DNA from: Austropuccinia psidii
Taxonomy: Eukaryota > Basidiomycota > Pucciniomycetes > Pucciniales > Sphaerophragmiaceae
Reading direction: 5' to 3'
Length of the DNA stretch: 64,000 bases
Assembly: GCA_023105745.1 (NCBI GenBank)
Contig: JALGQZ010000011.1
Coordinates: 10,998,975-11,062,974 of the forward strand
Part shown: in pieces, positions 10,795 through 21,626 of the stretch
Position numbering within the stretch: the first letter of the stretch is position 1
How the letters are laid out: each line of letters starts with the position of its first letter
The notes under the pieces: generated by a model
Database searches by the model: none
The model's input: only the letters and a program-made list of their open reading frames with translations
What the model was told of the DNA's origin: nothing
Translations under genes and position numbers: made by a program

Positions 10795-12219
10795 AGCTTC
10801 CAACATGAATACAGAAATTCCCAAAGGTGTAGCAACAGTAAAATGAATGACATTGAACAAATACTGAACACCTTACCAAGAATGTCTACACCTCTAAATC
10901 AAAATGAGAGCACAAGAATTCCAAATGCACAAGTATTGGATCCTGATAATTCACAATTAAAAAATGAATTATCCACTTCTTTTCATAACTTGGAACCATC
11001 AATGAGCCAAGCACTCTTGAAAGAAGTTCCAAAACTTAAAGAATGGCCTCAATTCAGTGGTGAAGGAGAGTATGACCATATGGAACTAATTAGAGGTATT
11101 TACATGATCAAAGAGGATTTTGAATTACCAGACAGATTGGTAACAGCCAGGTTTAACACCTTGTTTACCAGATCAGCTCACAGATGGTACATCCAAATAA
11201 GACAAGCACATGGACACCAGAGTTGGACTTGGTGGAAAACCCAAATCATCAACAAATGGGCAAAGGATGCTTGGAGGTTTAAAGTTGAAACAGCCTTTGA
11301 ATCTGCCAAATTTAATGCTGATAAAGACAAAGCTTTACCATGGTTTTGCCAACAAAAAGACAGATTAACAGCATTATATCCTGACATGTCAGAGTTTATG
11401 ATCCATAGTAAAATTCTGAGACAATGTGGAGGTGACTTAGAGCATGCTGTCAAAAGCAGGACTACTGAACAATCTTCAGCAGAGGATATTATCAATATAC
11501 TAGAAGAAGTAACCACCAGAACCAAAATTGGTTCTAGTAGAGTGAATCTCAAAACAAGGTTTAATACACCTTGGAGAGATTCTGTGGACAAAAACCCCAA
11601 AGAAAATTCTAGTAATATTAAGTATAAATCTGCAGATACAGTCAGAAAATGCCATATTTGCCAAAGCACCACCCATTTAGCCAATACATGTCCAAAAAGG
11701 GGGAAAATCAATGAGATTGACATTGAAAAGGAACCAGATGTTGAAAAAGAAGACATAATGGAAGACAAGTCAGATGATAAGTCATCCATATTTTCTGAAT
11801 CTTCAAAATATATAGAAAATATCAATGCCACTTTTGACATCATGGAATCTTATTCCCACTTGCCACAATTGAGCAATGGTCAAGTTGATTTATCAAAAGT
11901 TCAAGATGTACAACTTATGAAGACAAAACCAAACAGAGGAAAAGGTTATACAGCTGGTAACTCCTGTATAACAGAAGTGGTGATTGACAACAAGCCCACC
12001 AAACCTTTGCTTGACCCAGGAGCCTTCTGCTCTTGTGTTGGAAAATCTTTTCTTAAGAATTGTGTACCAAATTTTGAAGACCAATTGTTACCAATTGATG
12101 GTATAAAATTCAACAGTGCAAGTAACCCAATGAAAGCATTAGGAATCTTTGAGACCAATGTCATATTCCCACACATAAATGGGAATTTGAGGATCACAGT
12201 TGAGTTTGTTTTTATGTAA
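10795..12219 (+). pseudogene. gag: Element B capsid, zinc knuckle and protease
   Basis: Continues the Gag frame after the TGA. Capsid core at about 11030-11500 ([48 protein letters not shown]). Zinc knuckle CHICQSTTHLANTC at 11650-11691, with all four ligands kept. The protease region at about 11940-12219 has Asp-Pro-Gly at 12013-12021 where retropepsins normally have Asp-Thr/Ser-Gly. It ends at TAA 12217-12219 directly after VEFVFM, while the next codons continue the protein (NCSSTHFI, then [13 protein letters not shown]), so this stop is also a lesion. Confidence 0.88.
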
Positions 12220-14718
12220 AATTGCTCTAGTACCCATTTTATATTTGGAAATGACTATTTAATCATGTATGGGATAGATTTACATAATAACAAAGACAGA
12301 TACTTTACTATTGGAGACAATAAGCGCCAAAAATTTGCCTTTTTACCATTTAAAAGACAAATTACAGTAAACAAAGTATCACCAGTCAACTTAGAGTTAG
12401 AGAAATTCAAGTCTGAACAGTTAAATGAGGCTGAAATAAGCCTTCATCTGACTGATAAACAAGAAAATGAACTTTCTTCCCTTTTGTATCACCACAGAGG
12501 AGCATTTGCTACAGACAAAGAACCTCTAGGAGCAATTTTTGGTCATGAAGTTGACATCATTCTTAACATTGAGAGACCTTATCCACGACTCTTAAGAAGA
12601 CCTGCATATCCAGAAAGTCCAAAATCAAGAGAAGCTCTAGAAATTCATATCAAAGAACTTCTGGACCTTGGTGTAATAAGAAAAGTAGGCCACAATGAAG
12701 AGGTAGAAATAACTACACCAGTCATAGTGGCGTGGCATAATGGAAAATCCAGAATGGTTGGGGACTTTAGAGCTCTGAACACTTACACTGTTCCAGACAG
12801 ATACCCAATACCAAAAATCCAAATTGCCCTTACTCAAATATCTCAAGCAGTGTATATAACCACTATAGATTCCCCTAAAGGATTTCATCAAAATGTGGTG
12901 ACACCAAGAGCAAGAAAATACTTGAGGATTATTGTTCTTTTTGGAGTTTATGAATACTTGAGGATGCCCTTTGGTATCAAAAATACACCTTCACACTTCC
13001 AAAGAATGATGAATGAAATCTTCCCTGAAGAACTCTCAGAGGGATGGTTAATCATTTACATTGATGACATTATTGTCTGTTCCAAGACTTGGGAGGAGAA
13101 CATGCACAGATTGTCCAGAGTTTTGACAAAAATTCAATCAGTCAACATTAAAATCTCCTTGAAGAAATGCCATTTTGGATTTAAAGAACTTAAGGCACTA
13201 GGACATGTTGTATCTGGTTTATCCCTTGGAATTTACAAAAACAAAGTTGCAGCAGTATTGCTAAAACCCATGCCTCAGAACAACAAGGAAATTCAGTCAT
13301 TCTTAGATTTTGCAGGATATTACAGGAAACACATTAAAGATTTTGCATCCATAGCAAGACCACTTTATAAATTGTGTGACAAAGACACAGTAGTTGAAAT
13401 GACTGTTGGCAGAGTCAAAGCCTTTGAGTCTCTAAGAGAAGCCTTGACCACTGCTCCACTCTTACTGATGCCAGACTTTAAATTACCTTTCAAACTGTAT
13501 ATTGATGCATCAGGGGATGGGCTAGGTGCTGCACTTCACCAAGTTCAGATCATGAATGATAAACCTGTAGAAGGACCCATATGTTTCATATCCAGGCAAA
13601 TCAAACCAACTGAAGCCAGATATGGAGCAAGTCAGATGGAATGTCTATGCCTTGTCTGGGCCTTGGAGAAATTGAACTACTTCTTAGAGGGATGTGCTTT
13701 TGAGGTGATAACAGATTGTACAGCTGTCAAATCACTTTTGAACATGAAAACACCCAACAGACATATGCTCAGATGGCAAATAGCCATACAAGAATACAGA
13801 GGCAATATGACAATTTTTCATAAGGATGGGAATATTCATAAGAATGCAGATGGACTAAGCAGATTGCCATTACCAAATAATATTGATAATCCTGCTTATG
13901 TTCCAGAAGAAGCTTCACCACAAATTCCAATAGAAGGAATAAATGTTACAGACTTGAACACCACCTTCTTTGAAGAATTCAGAAATAGTTACACTCAAGA
14001 TAATAATTGCAGCATCTTATGCCAATTACTTAACAAAGACTGTAAAGACAACTCTCTAATACAAGCCTTGGATGAAGTATGGAGAAAATCTTATGATGAA
14101 GGAAGATTTCACCTACTGGATGGTATAATTTACCACAGAACCAAGCACACATGTGTCATTACAGTTGTAGACAGGTCATCAATCCAAATTGTACTGAAAG
14201 AATGCCATGATAGTCCCTTTTCAGGACATCTGTCTGAAGACAGAACAAGAGAGAAAGTAAAGACCTGCATATGGTGGCCAATGTGGCAGAAGGATGTTGC
14301 AGAGTATTGCAAAACCTGTGACAGATGCCAAAAAGCAAATAAATCCACTGGCAAGAGACTTGGAAATATGATAAAAATACAAGAACCAAGCAGACCTTGG
14401 AAAATTGTCCATATGGATTGGGTAACTGGCCTACCACCAGGAGGTGACAGAAGCTATAATGCTTGCCTAGTAATTGTGGACAGGTTCAGTAAAACTCCAA
14501 TCTTTTTACCATGTCACAAAGATGATACAGCCATGGATACAGCTCTTCTGATATGGAATAGAGTAGCTTCATGGACTGGGATATTTACAAATATCATCAG
14601 TGATAGAGATCCTAAATTCACTTCAGCACTATGGACAAATCTTCACCAATTATTTGGCACTAAACTGTCTTTCTCTACAGCCTCCCCCCACAAACTGATG
14701 GCCTGGCTGAAAGGATGA
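12220..14718 (+). pseudogene. pol: Element B reverse transcriptase, RNase H, integrase core
   Basis: Uninterrupted over about 830 codons. The RT blocks are [39 protein letters not shown] and the intact catalytic box YIDD (13057-13068). RNase H has [14 protein letters not shown] and [12 protein letters not shown]. Integrase has the zinc region with [10 protein letters not shown] then CKTCDRCQ, core [12 protein letters not shown] near 14413, and [10 protein letters not shown] near 14600. The frame is lost in a C run at 14684-14689, where one base is missing compared with element C, so the end reads [11 protein letters not shown] instead of continuing PQTDGLAER. Together with the stops upstream this disables the copy. 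Confidence 0.93.
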
Positions 14719-15514
14719 TCCAAACCTTAGAGGACATGGTTAGAAGATTTTGTGCATATGGCCTTGAATTCAAAGATTATGATGGATTTACCCATTATTG
14801 GTGTACTCTGTTTCCAGCACTGGAATTAGCATATAAAACATCATACCATGCCAGTACCAATCAGACTCCTGCTATTCTAGAAAAAGGATGGAACCCCAAG
14901 TTACCCCAAGATTCCTTGAGGAAAGATTTCATTGAAATACATCCCACAGCTGCTAGCTTCAAAGGAATGCTAGACAAAGCTAGAAAGCATGCAGTAAGGT
15001 GCATGGAAGACTCTTTTGCATATGCTAAAGACAAATGGGATAAATCACATGCAACTCCAGATTTCAAAGTGGGGACCTAGTTCTTGTATCCACTACTAAC
15101 TTCAATAGCATCAAAGGATGTAAAAAGTTGAAAGACTCCTTTGCAGGACCTTTTGTGATTAAGGCCCTCCATGGAGAAAATGCTTTTAAAGTAGAGTTAT
15201 CTGAAGAACTTAGCAATAAGCATCCTACATTTCCAGTGAGCTTGATAAAGCCATATAAATCTAGTGATGCTGAGAAATTTCCCTTGAGGAATAAGATTCC
15301 CCAAATTATACCTCCTATTGTGTCATCTGGTACTAAGAAAATTACCAAAGTTCCTAAAGAAAGGAAATTAAGAACCAAGAAAGTAAGGGAATACCTTGTT
15401 AGGTACAGTGACCCAGCTTGTGAAGATGAATGGTTAGAAGAAAAGGATATACCAGAAGCTACCAAAATCCTCAGGAGATTCAGACACACTAGAAATACCA
15501 ATATTAGAAAGTAA
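14690..15514 (+). pseudogene. pol: Element B integrase C-terminus and chromodomain
   Basis: Continues the integrase after the frameshift with [18 protein letters not shown] (glutamate of the DDE core) and the GPY/F-like region (SFAGPFVIKALHGEN). A second single-base loss in the G run at 15071-15074 shifts the frame again and creates TAG 15078-15080; the protein resumes in the next frame. The C-terminal chromodomain-like segment at about 15370-15480 reads REYLVRYSDPACEDEWLEE, then KDIPEATKILRRF. It ends at TAA 15512-15514, just before the polypurine tract. Confidence 0.9.
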
Positions 15515-15525
15515 TATTCTTTTTT

Positions 15526-15535
15526 AGGGGGAGGG
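15526..15535 (+). other. Polypurine tract of element B
   Basis: AGGGGGAGGG followed by AA and the 3' LTR start TGTGAGCC. Confidence 0.85.
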
Positions 15536-15537
15536 AA

Positions 15538-17372
15538 TGTGAGCCTTAGAGGTAATTTCATATACCCAAAAGACCACAAATACAAAAATAACATATTAAT
15601 ATAAATAAAATAAATTTATTTATATTATTAAAATAAAAATCAAAATATAAATATAAAATTACATTCAAAATAAAAAAATTAATTCCAATATAAAAATACA
15701 AATACATTAATTTTGTAATTGTAAAATTACATTTATACTTGAAAAAAGTAAGTAAAAATGAAATTTTAACAAAATTGTGAAAAAATAAATAAATTTGGAA
15801 AAAAGTTAAATAAAAATTATTCTAACATTTTATCCAATAAATAAACATATAAAAATTATTTCACCATTGGATTCCTCATAAAAAATCAGGTGGGGTCACC
15901 TCTGAGTGAAATTCTTGTAACTCAACTCTAAATAAGCTTAAATTAAGTTTTTAGTATTTTCAATACAAAAGTTGAAAATCCTCAAAACTTTAATTTAATT
16001 CACACCACATGTGGTGTTAACCATCAAATTTTGTGTTAAAATTGAGGTGTTGTGTTTAGTTTAGAAGCTATGAGGAATGGAAGTATTTTCAATTGAATTC
16101 AATTGAAATGTCAAAATGTGCGCGTGTATTACATAAGTGAACTTTGATTTACATATGAGGTGTCAGTTATTACTTTATTGTACTGTAAAATTGAATTGAA
16201 TTACATATGTAAATTATAAGTATAATACATGATGAGGAATTAAAGGAAAAATAAATTGGAAAGATTAAATTTGAGGGGGAAAAGCAACCCCAGGTCTAAG
16301 GGGGAGCTAGACCCCCAAAATCCTTGCAGAAAGGCGTGGGATGTCAAAATTCACGCAAAAGTTCATCCCTTTTGGCCTGGAATCGAGTCACAGGGTCTGT
16401 GGACTCAATTGATGATGAGGTGTTGATACCAACTGGGGTAGTTTTAGTTGTTGCCAAGAGGGTAAAACTACCCTTAGGATAAAACAATCATAGTAAAAAC
16501 AGTTTCAAATAGTTTCTACGCCTCTGACACACATTATGATGTGTTTTGAAGGCTCTAGGCCTGGTATTGGTATAGTAATGGCTGATTTAAGGGTCTAAAA
16601 TGGCTAAAAATGGCTAAAAATGGCTTAAACCAGCCCTTTTTGGTCTAAACCAGTGTTCAATGATGCCATAATTGGCTTTTCTGTTGTCAGACTTTTTTTC
16701 ACGACTGACAAGAGTAAATTTTACTTTTGGAGTAAGAGAATTGATGGCTATAAAAGAATGTCTTCTTTGCCCCACTTTTCTCTTCATGTTAGAATCTTTT
16801 CCTTTTATAATTAGTTTAAACATTGTTAACCCAATCAATAAAAGATTCCAACCACCTTTCTTATATCATTTTAAGCCTTTTAACCACGTGAAAAATCATT
16901 ATAATCATTGTTTGTAACTTTCATAATCATTTTTACCCCTGAACCACCCCAAAAGTGAATTAAAGCATCTTTCATCACTGTAAACTTTGTCACTTTGTTT
17001 CCAAATTCACTCTGGTCACTTTTGGGCGTGTTTTCTCTTTAATATTCTTTTTGAAGATTCTTTTCTTTAATTAATTGCTCGCAGTTCTTTGCTCAATTAA
17101 TTCCAATTGAAATTGCTCTTGAAGATATTTCTTTTGTAGCCTTAAAATATCTCTTGTAGAGTATTTTTTGGATAAATTTTTATTGTTGGTAAAACAATAA
17201 ATTTTTATAATATTATTTTTTTATACTAATAAAGTTGTAAAAAAGAAAATTGGCGTGTTTTCTCTCAAAAATAATATTTCATACTATTTTTAATTGATTT
17301 TTACCTTATACAAATTTTGAGGACAGGAAAATTACTTGATTTTTAATCAAAGTTTCATATCCACACTTTACA
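15538..17372 (+). repeat. Element B 3' LTR
   Basis: 1835 bp, TGTGAGCC to CTTTACA, followed by the target duplication CTTAC. It holds TATAAAAG at 16749-16756 and, downstream, AATAAA at 16837-16842 as a possible polyadenylation signal. The related solo copy at 37169-38993 aligns over its whole length. Confidence 0.95.
16749..16756 (+). promoter_or_regulatory. TATA box of element B 3' LTR
   Basis: TATAAAAG, in the same context (ATGGC before, AATGTCTTC after) as the box in the 5' LTR. Confidence 0.7.
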
Positions 17373-17377
17373 CTTAC

Positions 17378-18009
17378 TGTGGGATAATCTCCCATAACTA
17401 TGATTATTAGGTGTCAAACAGACAAAAAATCCTGTTTATACTTCAATACCGCATAGTTTGGTCATTACTGGGGTCCTGTACAGCTTCTGTACAGCACTCT
17501 ACACTTCATACACGACAGAAGAGGGCTATGTGCTTTCAAAACTGCATCTGAGCCCAATACAGACTATACAGGTATTTTGAAAACCACAATCCAGTCCTTG
17601 GAAGTTAAAAATCTACACTTCCTCCACTTGGAAAGGCCTAGAAGACTTTTTCACCCTAGTTTAGGATAAAAAGGGGCCTTCTCTCCACCAGAAAAGGTTT
17701 CCTCAACCTGCTCTTGAATTCCTACATAGTACAGCTTTCAAAAACAGTTATATCCTTGGAAGATACTCAGGTTATAATTCTAATATTAACTATTGTATTA
17801 GTTATTATAGTAAACAAACTTTTAATTATTGCACCCAGGGCTTTCAACAGCACTCACCACCACTATTCTTCAATAGTAAACCCTGTATACCTCATCATCA
17901 ACCTTTATTATCATAAAAACAATATTTTCCAATCATTTTCACTGTGTACCAGTCATAGTTGAATCTTGTAATTAGTCTTTATTATCTTCATCTTAGACTC
18001 AGCCTGACA
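17378..18009 (+). repeat. Element A 3' LTR, second part
   Basis: Resumes after element B with TGTGGGATAATCTCCC and ends AGACTCAGCCTGACA. The solo LTR 30220-31596 shows the unbroken equivalent (CCTGTGGGATAGTCTTCC), which supports joining the parts. It contains GATAAAAAGG near 17665 as a TATA-like element. Confidence 0.9.
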
Positions 18010-20097
18010 AAAGGCCAAAGAGCCAAAAAAATGAATCCTCGATTCACTGTTTCAACCTTTCATAAAGAACAATAGAATTAGTAAGCGATATGACCACTAA
18101 TATCAACTGACAGGAAAAGAGAAAAGTGAAAATTATTGACTTAAGAATATCAGTAGTTACTTTCAAGAATGAAAAGAAAAAAATAAAAATAAATCCAGTA
18201 TATCATTTGACTGAGCAAAAGTTCATGGGGGAAGAAAAGATGGCCAGTATATGTGAAAGGTTGAAGACTGATCCTTGAGAGTTGATCACCCAGCTGTATT
18301 GAATTTTTTGTGTCAATACAGATCTTGCCATCTGGAAAAAGGAACTTTGTGGCTCAGATTCCCACAGTGGAATATGAATTGGTACAAAAGGACCAATACC
18401 TTACAGGTTGCCTCAATACCTTTTGTATGGAACAATTGAGTTGCCCAAGGAGTGCTGGTGTGCTTGATGCCTTAACAACTGATATTGATAAGTGAAAACC
18501 TCTTGAAAATGTCCTTGAAGAATCCTGGGCCAGTATTTCCTTGGGGATACTGTTGAAATGAAAATCCAACACCTGGAGGGTCAGATGATTGATATCCTCA
18601 AATGGTCTCATGGGTTCACCATGCATTTCCAACATTATTAACATTAGTCTTCCCTGCAAAATGGACTTATGGGCTTTTGATGTGACTTTAAATTACATAA
18701 TTGAGTCTTGAAAGTTTCACCATTGGATTTCTGAGGAAAAATGGTGCAACATGGTATAAAATACCATATATTCCCAATTCCCGGTTGCTGCAGTGTGGGG
18801 TCAATCACTGAGGGAAAGGGTTTCCCTTCACTTGAGAGGAAACCCTGCTGGACATGAACTGGTGCCCTCGAGTGGGTGTGGGGGTCTGTGGCCATTTATG
18901 GCCAATTTGAGGTTTTTTGGGTTCTTGGGCGAATTTGGGTTTTGAGTGTTTAGGCCGAAATTGGGCCCAGTGGGCCACTTGTGGTTTGGGACCCACCTGG
19001 AATTGGGGCTAAAGGGTTTCCCCCATTGGATCTAGGCCAAAAGGGGAATAAATGGTCCCATGGACCATGGCCTAAGTACTGCAGGCTGTAGAGGCCATAG
19101 GCAGCCTAAATGGCCTAAAAGCACCTAATAAAAGGGGGTGGGCCAGGGTTCAAACACTGCTGGAACATAAAATGACCCCTGGGGCCCAAAATCAAAGGTA
19201 TTGGCATGGGGTTTGGTGAGATAAAGAATTGTCTAAAAGGGACAATAGAGAAGGATATCACCATAAAAATTGGTTGTGGCCCAAAAGCCATTCAAAACCC
19301 ATTCACGGCCAATTGGCCATAAATTGGGTCAGGCTGAAAATGCCATAAACACAAATTGGGGGGTTCTTCCCATTCTGGTGGAAAAGTCCACTAATTGAAC
19401 CTACTCATTTGAAATGATACAACAAGGCCCCTCTACATCACTTCATGAGGCTACATGCTACTTAAATCTAATTTAAGATTTAAGTAGCATGTTGATTTTC
19501 TTTTTTACTCTAGAAATTTCTTGAAAAATTCAAGGTATGAGACCTTGTTTCATTTCAGTCCTAATAAGTGTATGCTTCAGGATATCAATTTGATAAGAAT
19601 TTTGCAATTACTAAATGACTTGAGTTTATATTTCAAAGCTATGAATTCAATAATGAAGTGTTCATAAGCCAAATATTCCACTTTATATTAAATTACTGAA
19701 CCATCCTTTTTTCAAATACCTTTGTGGTACTCAATAGAGGAAGTAATACTTTATTTTGGTATTCCATTACTTTTGTTTTTTTTTGAAATAATTTGGATTC
19801 ATATGAATATTCCTTTTTACAATAATTCAAATCATATGAAGCCTATTTCCTACTCAACAATAGCTATATCAATATGAAAGTCTCAAATATGGAGCAAAGT
19901 AGATAAATCTGATGATCCATAATCTATCTTCAGAATTTTGGAGTAAATGGGATGAAATTAATTAACATAGAAAGCAGAAAAGATACTTTTGTCTTCTGAT
20001 AAGGAATATTTACTTTTGCATAGGATTTTGAAAGAACACAAAAAGACAAAACAACCAACTCTATCACATTCAAAGAACCAAGAGCTTTTCAATCAGG
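18010..20097. other. Unassigned spacer with a GC-richer block
   Basis: No gene identified. 18240-19440 is clearly richer in G+C than its surroundings and contains many GGCC and TGGCC motifs. Open frames at 18310-18495 (+) and 18354-18659 (-) overlap, resemble nothing I know and have no supporting context. The stretch near 18716 carries CACCATTGGATT, a motif also seen in several LTRs here, so part of it may be an old LTR. 19500-20097 is plain AT-rich DNA. Confidence 0.5.
19453..19492. repeat. Perfect 17-bp hairpin
   Basis: ACATGCTACTTAAATCT, a 6-nt loop (AATTTA), then its exact reverse complement. It lies at the edge between the GC-richer block and AT-rich DNA. Confidence 0.9.
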
Positions 20098-21602
20098 TGT
20101 CAGGGTGAGTCTATATAGTAGCTATAAAATGTAAATACAAGCTAGTATTATGACTGTTACACGTCAAAAACAAATAATAAATTAAATCTTCAGGTCCTAC
20201 TGCTACGTGGTAACAGTGGTGATGAGTCTATTGAGGACCTGGGTTGCAATGCTCTAATATCTTTGACTGTAAAGAAACACTACAATAATTATATTTTAAT
20301 TATATCTTTAATTATTCTAAGGACACTACTGATGGATAACAGTCTTGTCACGTAAGAATATGGGTAAAGTAAGATAAGATGATGGGTTTTTGAAGGAAAA
20401 AACCCTTCTTTTTATATCTTTCAGGACTGTCAAGAGTTATTAACTCTTCACACGTCAGAGGAGTGAAAATTTTCACTCCAATGGTCAGTCTGTGGTTCTG
20501 GATTGTCAATTCTGACGTCAGTAGAGGCAGAATTGTGGTTTTGGAACCACAAATGATCATTCTGGATCAATACAGGGTGAAAAAGCTTTTCACCTGCCAC
20601 GTCAGCACTTGGGTGACGTTGTTCTGGTGTCTGTATGATCAATACTGGTCATTCTGGGCGGGTTTAAGCTTTGAACAACCATTATTTTGAGTATCAAGAC
20701 AGTACTGGTTGGTACAGGTTTGGTACAGGCCAGTATTGGTCAAAATACTTCCAACCAAGATATCTTAGTCAGTTTTAGAGATATCAAGAAACCAAGAGCA
20801 CAGAATTGAAGGGCTGAATGAGCTCTTCAATTTGATATGCTTCATGTTTACCCTTCTTTCAAATAGCAAAAGTTATAAGGGTTTTAAGTTTTTAGATGTA
20901 TTTTTGTACATCAGTATGAGGCTTCAAAAACTTCCATGCCAGATATCTTCTTCAATCTGGAAGATATCTGTATTCTGATGATACAGTTTTGTAGGGCTTG
21001 ATTAGCTCTACAGTTTGGTATATTACACTGTACAGTTGTATGAGTGTATGCCAAAGATACAGGGGTTTGTTTACTTTCTTGTTTTCAGAATATCTGTATT
21101 TCTGGTTGTTAAACCTTTGAACCAGGATCCCTCAGTCAATTTAAGAGATACAGAGGTCTAATGTATCTCAAATTAAAGCTCTTGTTTATATCTTTAATTT
21201 GGTTATAATTTTGTACAGCTTTGTACAAGCCCTCTTTGACTTTCAGGGGGGTCTTGGTTTTGAAATAAAGGTCATATGGTATCTCCAGTTGTAGTGGTGT
21301 TACAACAACATGGATGATATCATTGTGTAGCTCTCTATGTGAGCTTTAAGAAAAATCCCATTTTGGTATATAATAACTTAAATATGAATAAGTTAGATGA
21401 GAGGTGAAAATAAGGGTTTTGACCTGTTTATTCTCCTCTAGGTTTCCTTATTCTGTTTGGATAAGGTTGGTGTTTAATTTAAGAGGATTGTTTTCTCTTA
21501 TTTATTACCTGTATTGACTATGTTTGTTCAATACTTGTCATACCATTATTTATGGTATGTTGGATGTCATGCTAGTGCTCTGTTTTGAGTCACAGGCTGA
21601 CA
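20098..21602 (-). repeat. Element C 3' LTR (left copy)
   Basis: On the minus strand it starts TGTCAGCCTGTGACTC and ends CACCCTGACA. It matches the right copy throughout. A minus-strand TATA-like TATAAAAA lies at about 20409-20416. Confidence 0.96.
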
Positions 21603-21604
21603 TA

Positions 21605-21613
21605 CCCTCCCTC
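21605..21613 (-). other. Polypurine tract of element C
   Basis: GAGGGAGGG on the minus strand, two bases before the 3' LTR start. Confidence 0.85.
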
Positions 21614-21626
21614 AAAAGAAGGCTCA

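Larger units (their letters stand above)
5805..17372 (+). mobile_element. Ty3/gypsy element B, full length, disabled
   Basis: A complete chromodomain-type gypsy element inserted into the 3' LTR of element A. The 5-bp target duplication CTTAC is present on both sides (5800-5804 and 17373-17377). LTRs start TGTGAGCC and end in TTACA. Subtracting the nested solo LTR gives a 5' LTR of about 1825 bp against 1835 bp for the 3' LTR, and by eye they are roughly 95% alike. Primer site, two leader introns, gag, pol and polypurine tract are all present. Coding lesions are two in-frame stops (10792, 12217) and two single-base losses (about 14685 and 15072). Confidence 0.95.

Noticed and set aside
18354..18659. 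101-codon minus-strand frame as a gene
   Set aside because: No recognisable domain, overlapped by a plus-strand frame, no splice or neighbour support.
19150..19180. Possible tRNA or SINE B box (GGGTTCAAACAC)
   Set aside because: The T-arm stem does not pair and no matching anticodon arm or acceptor stem is found nearby.
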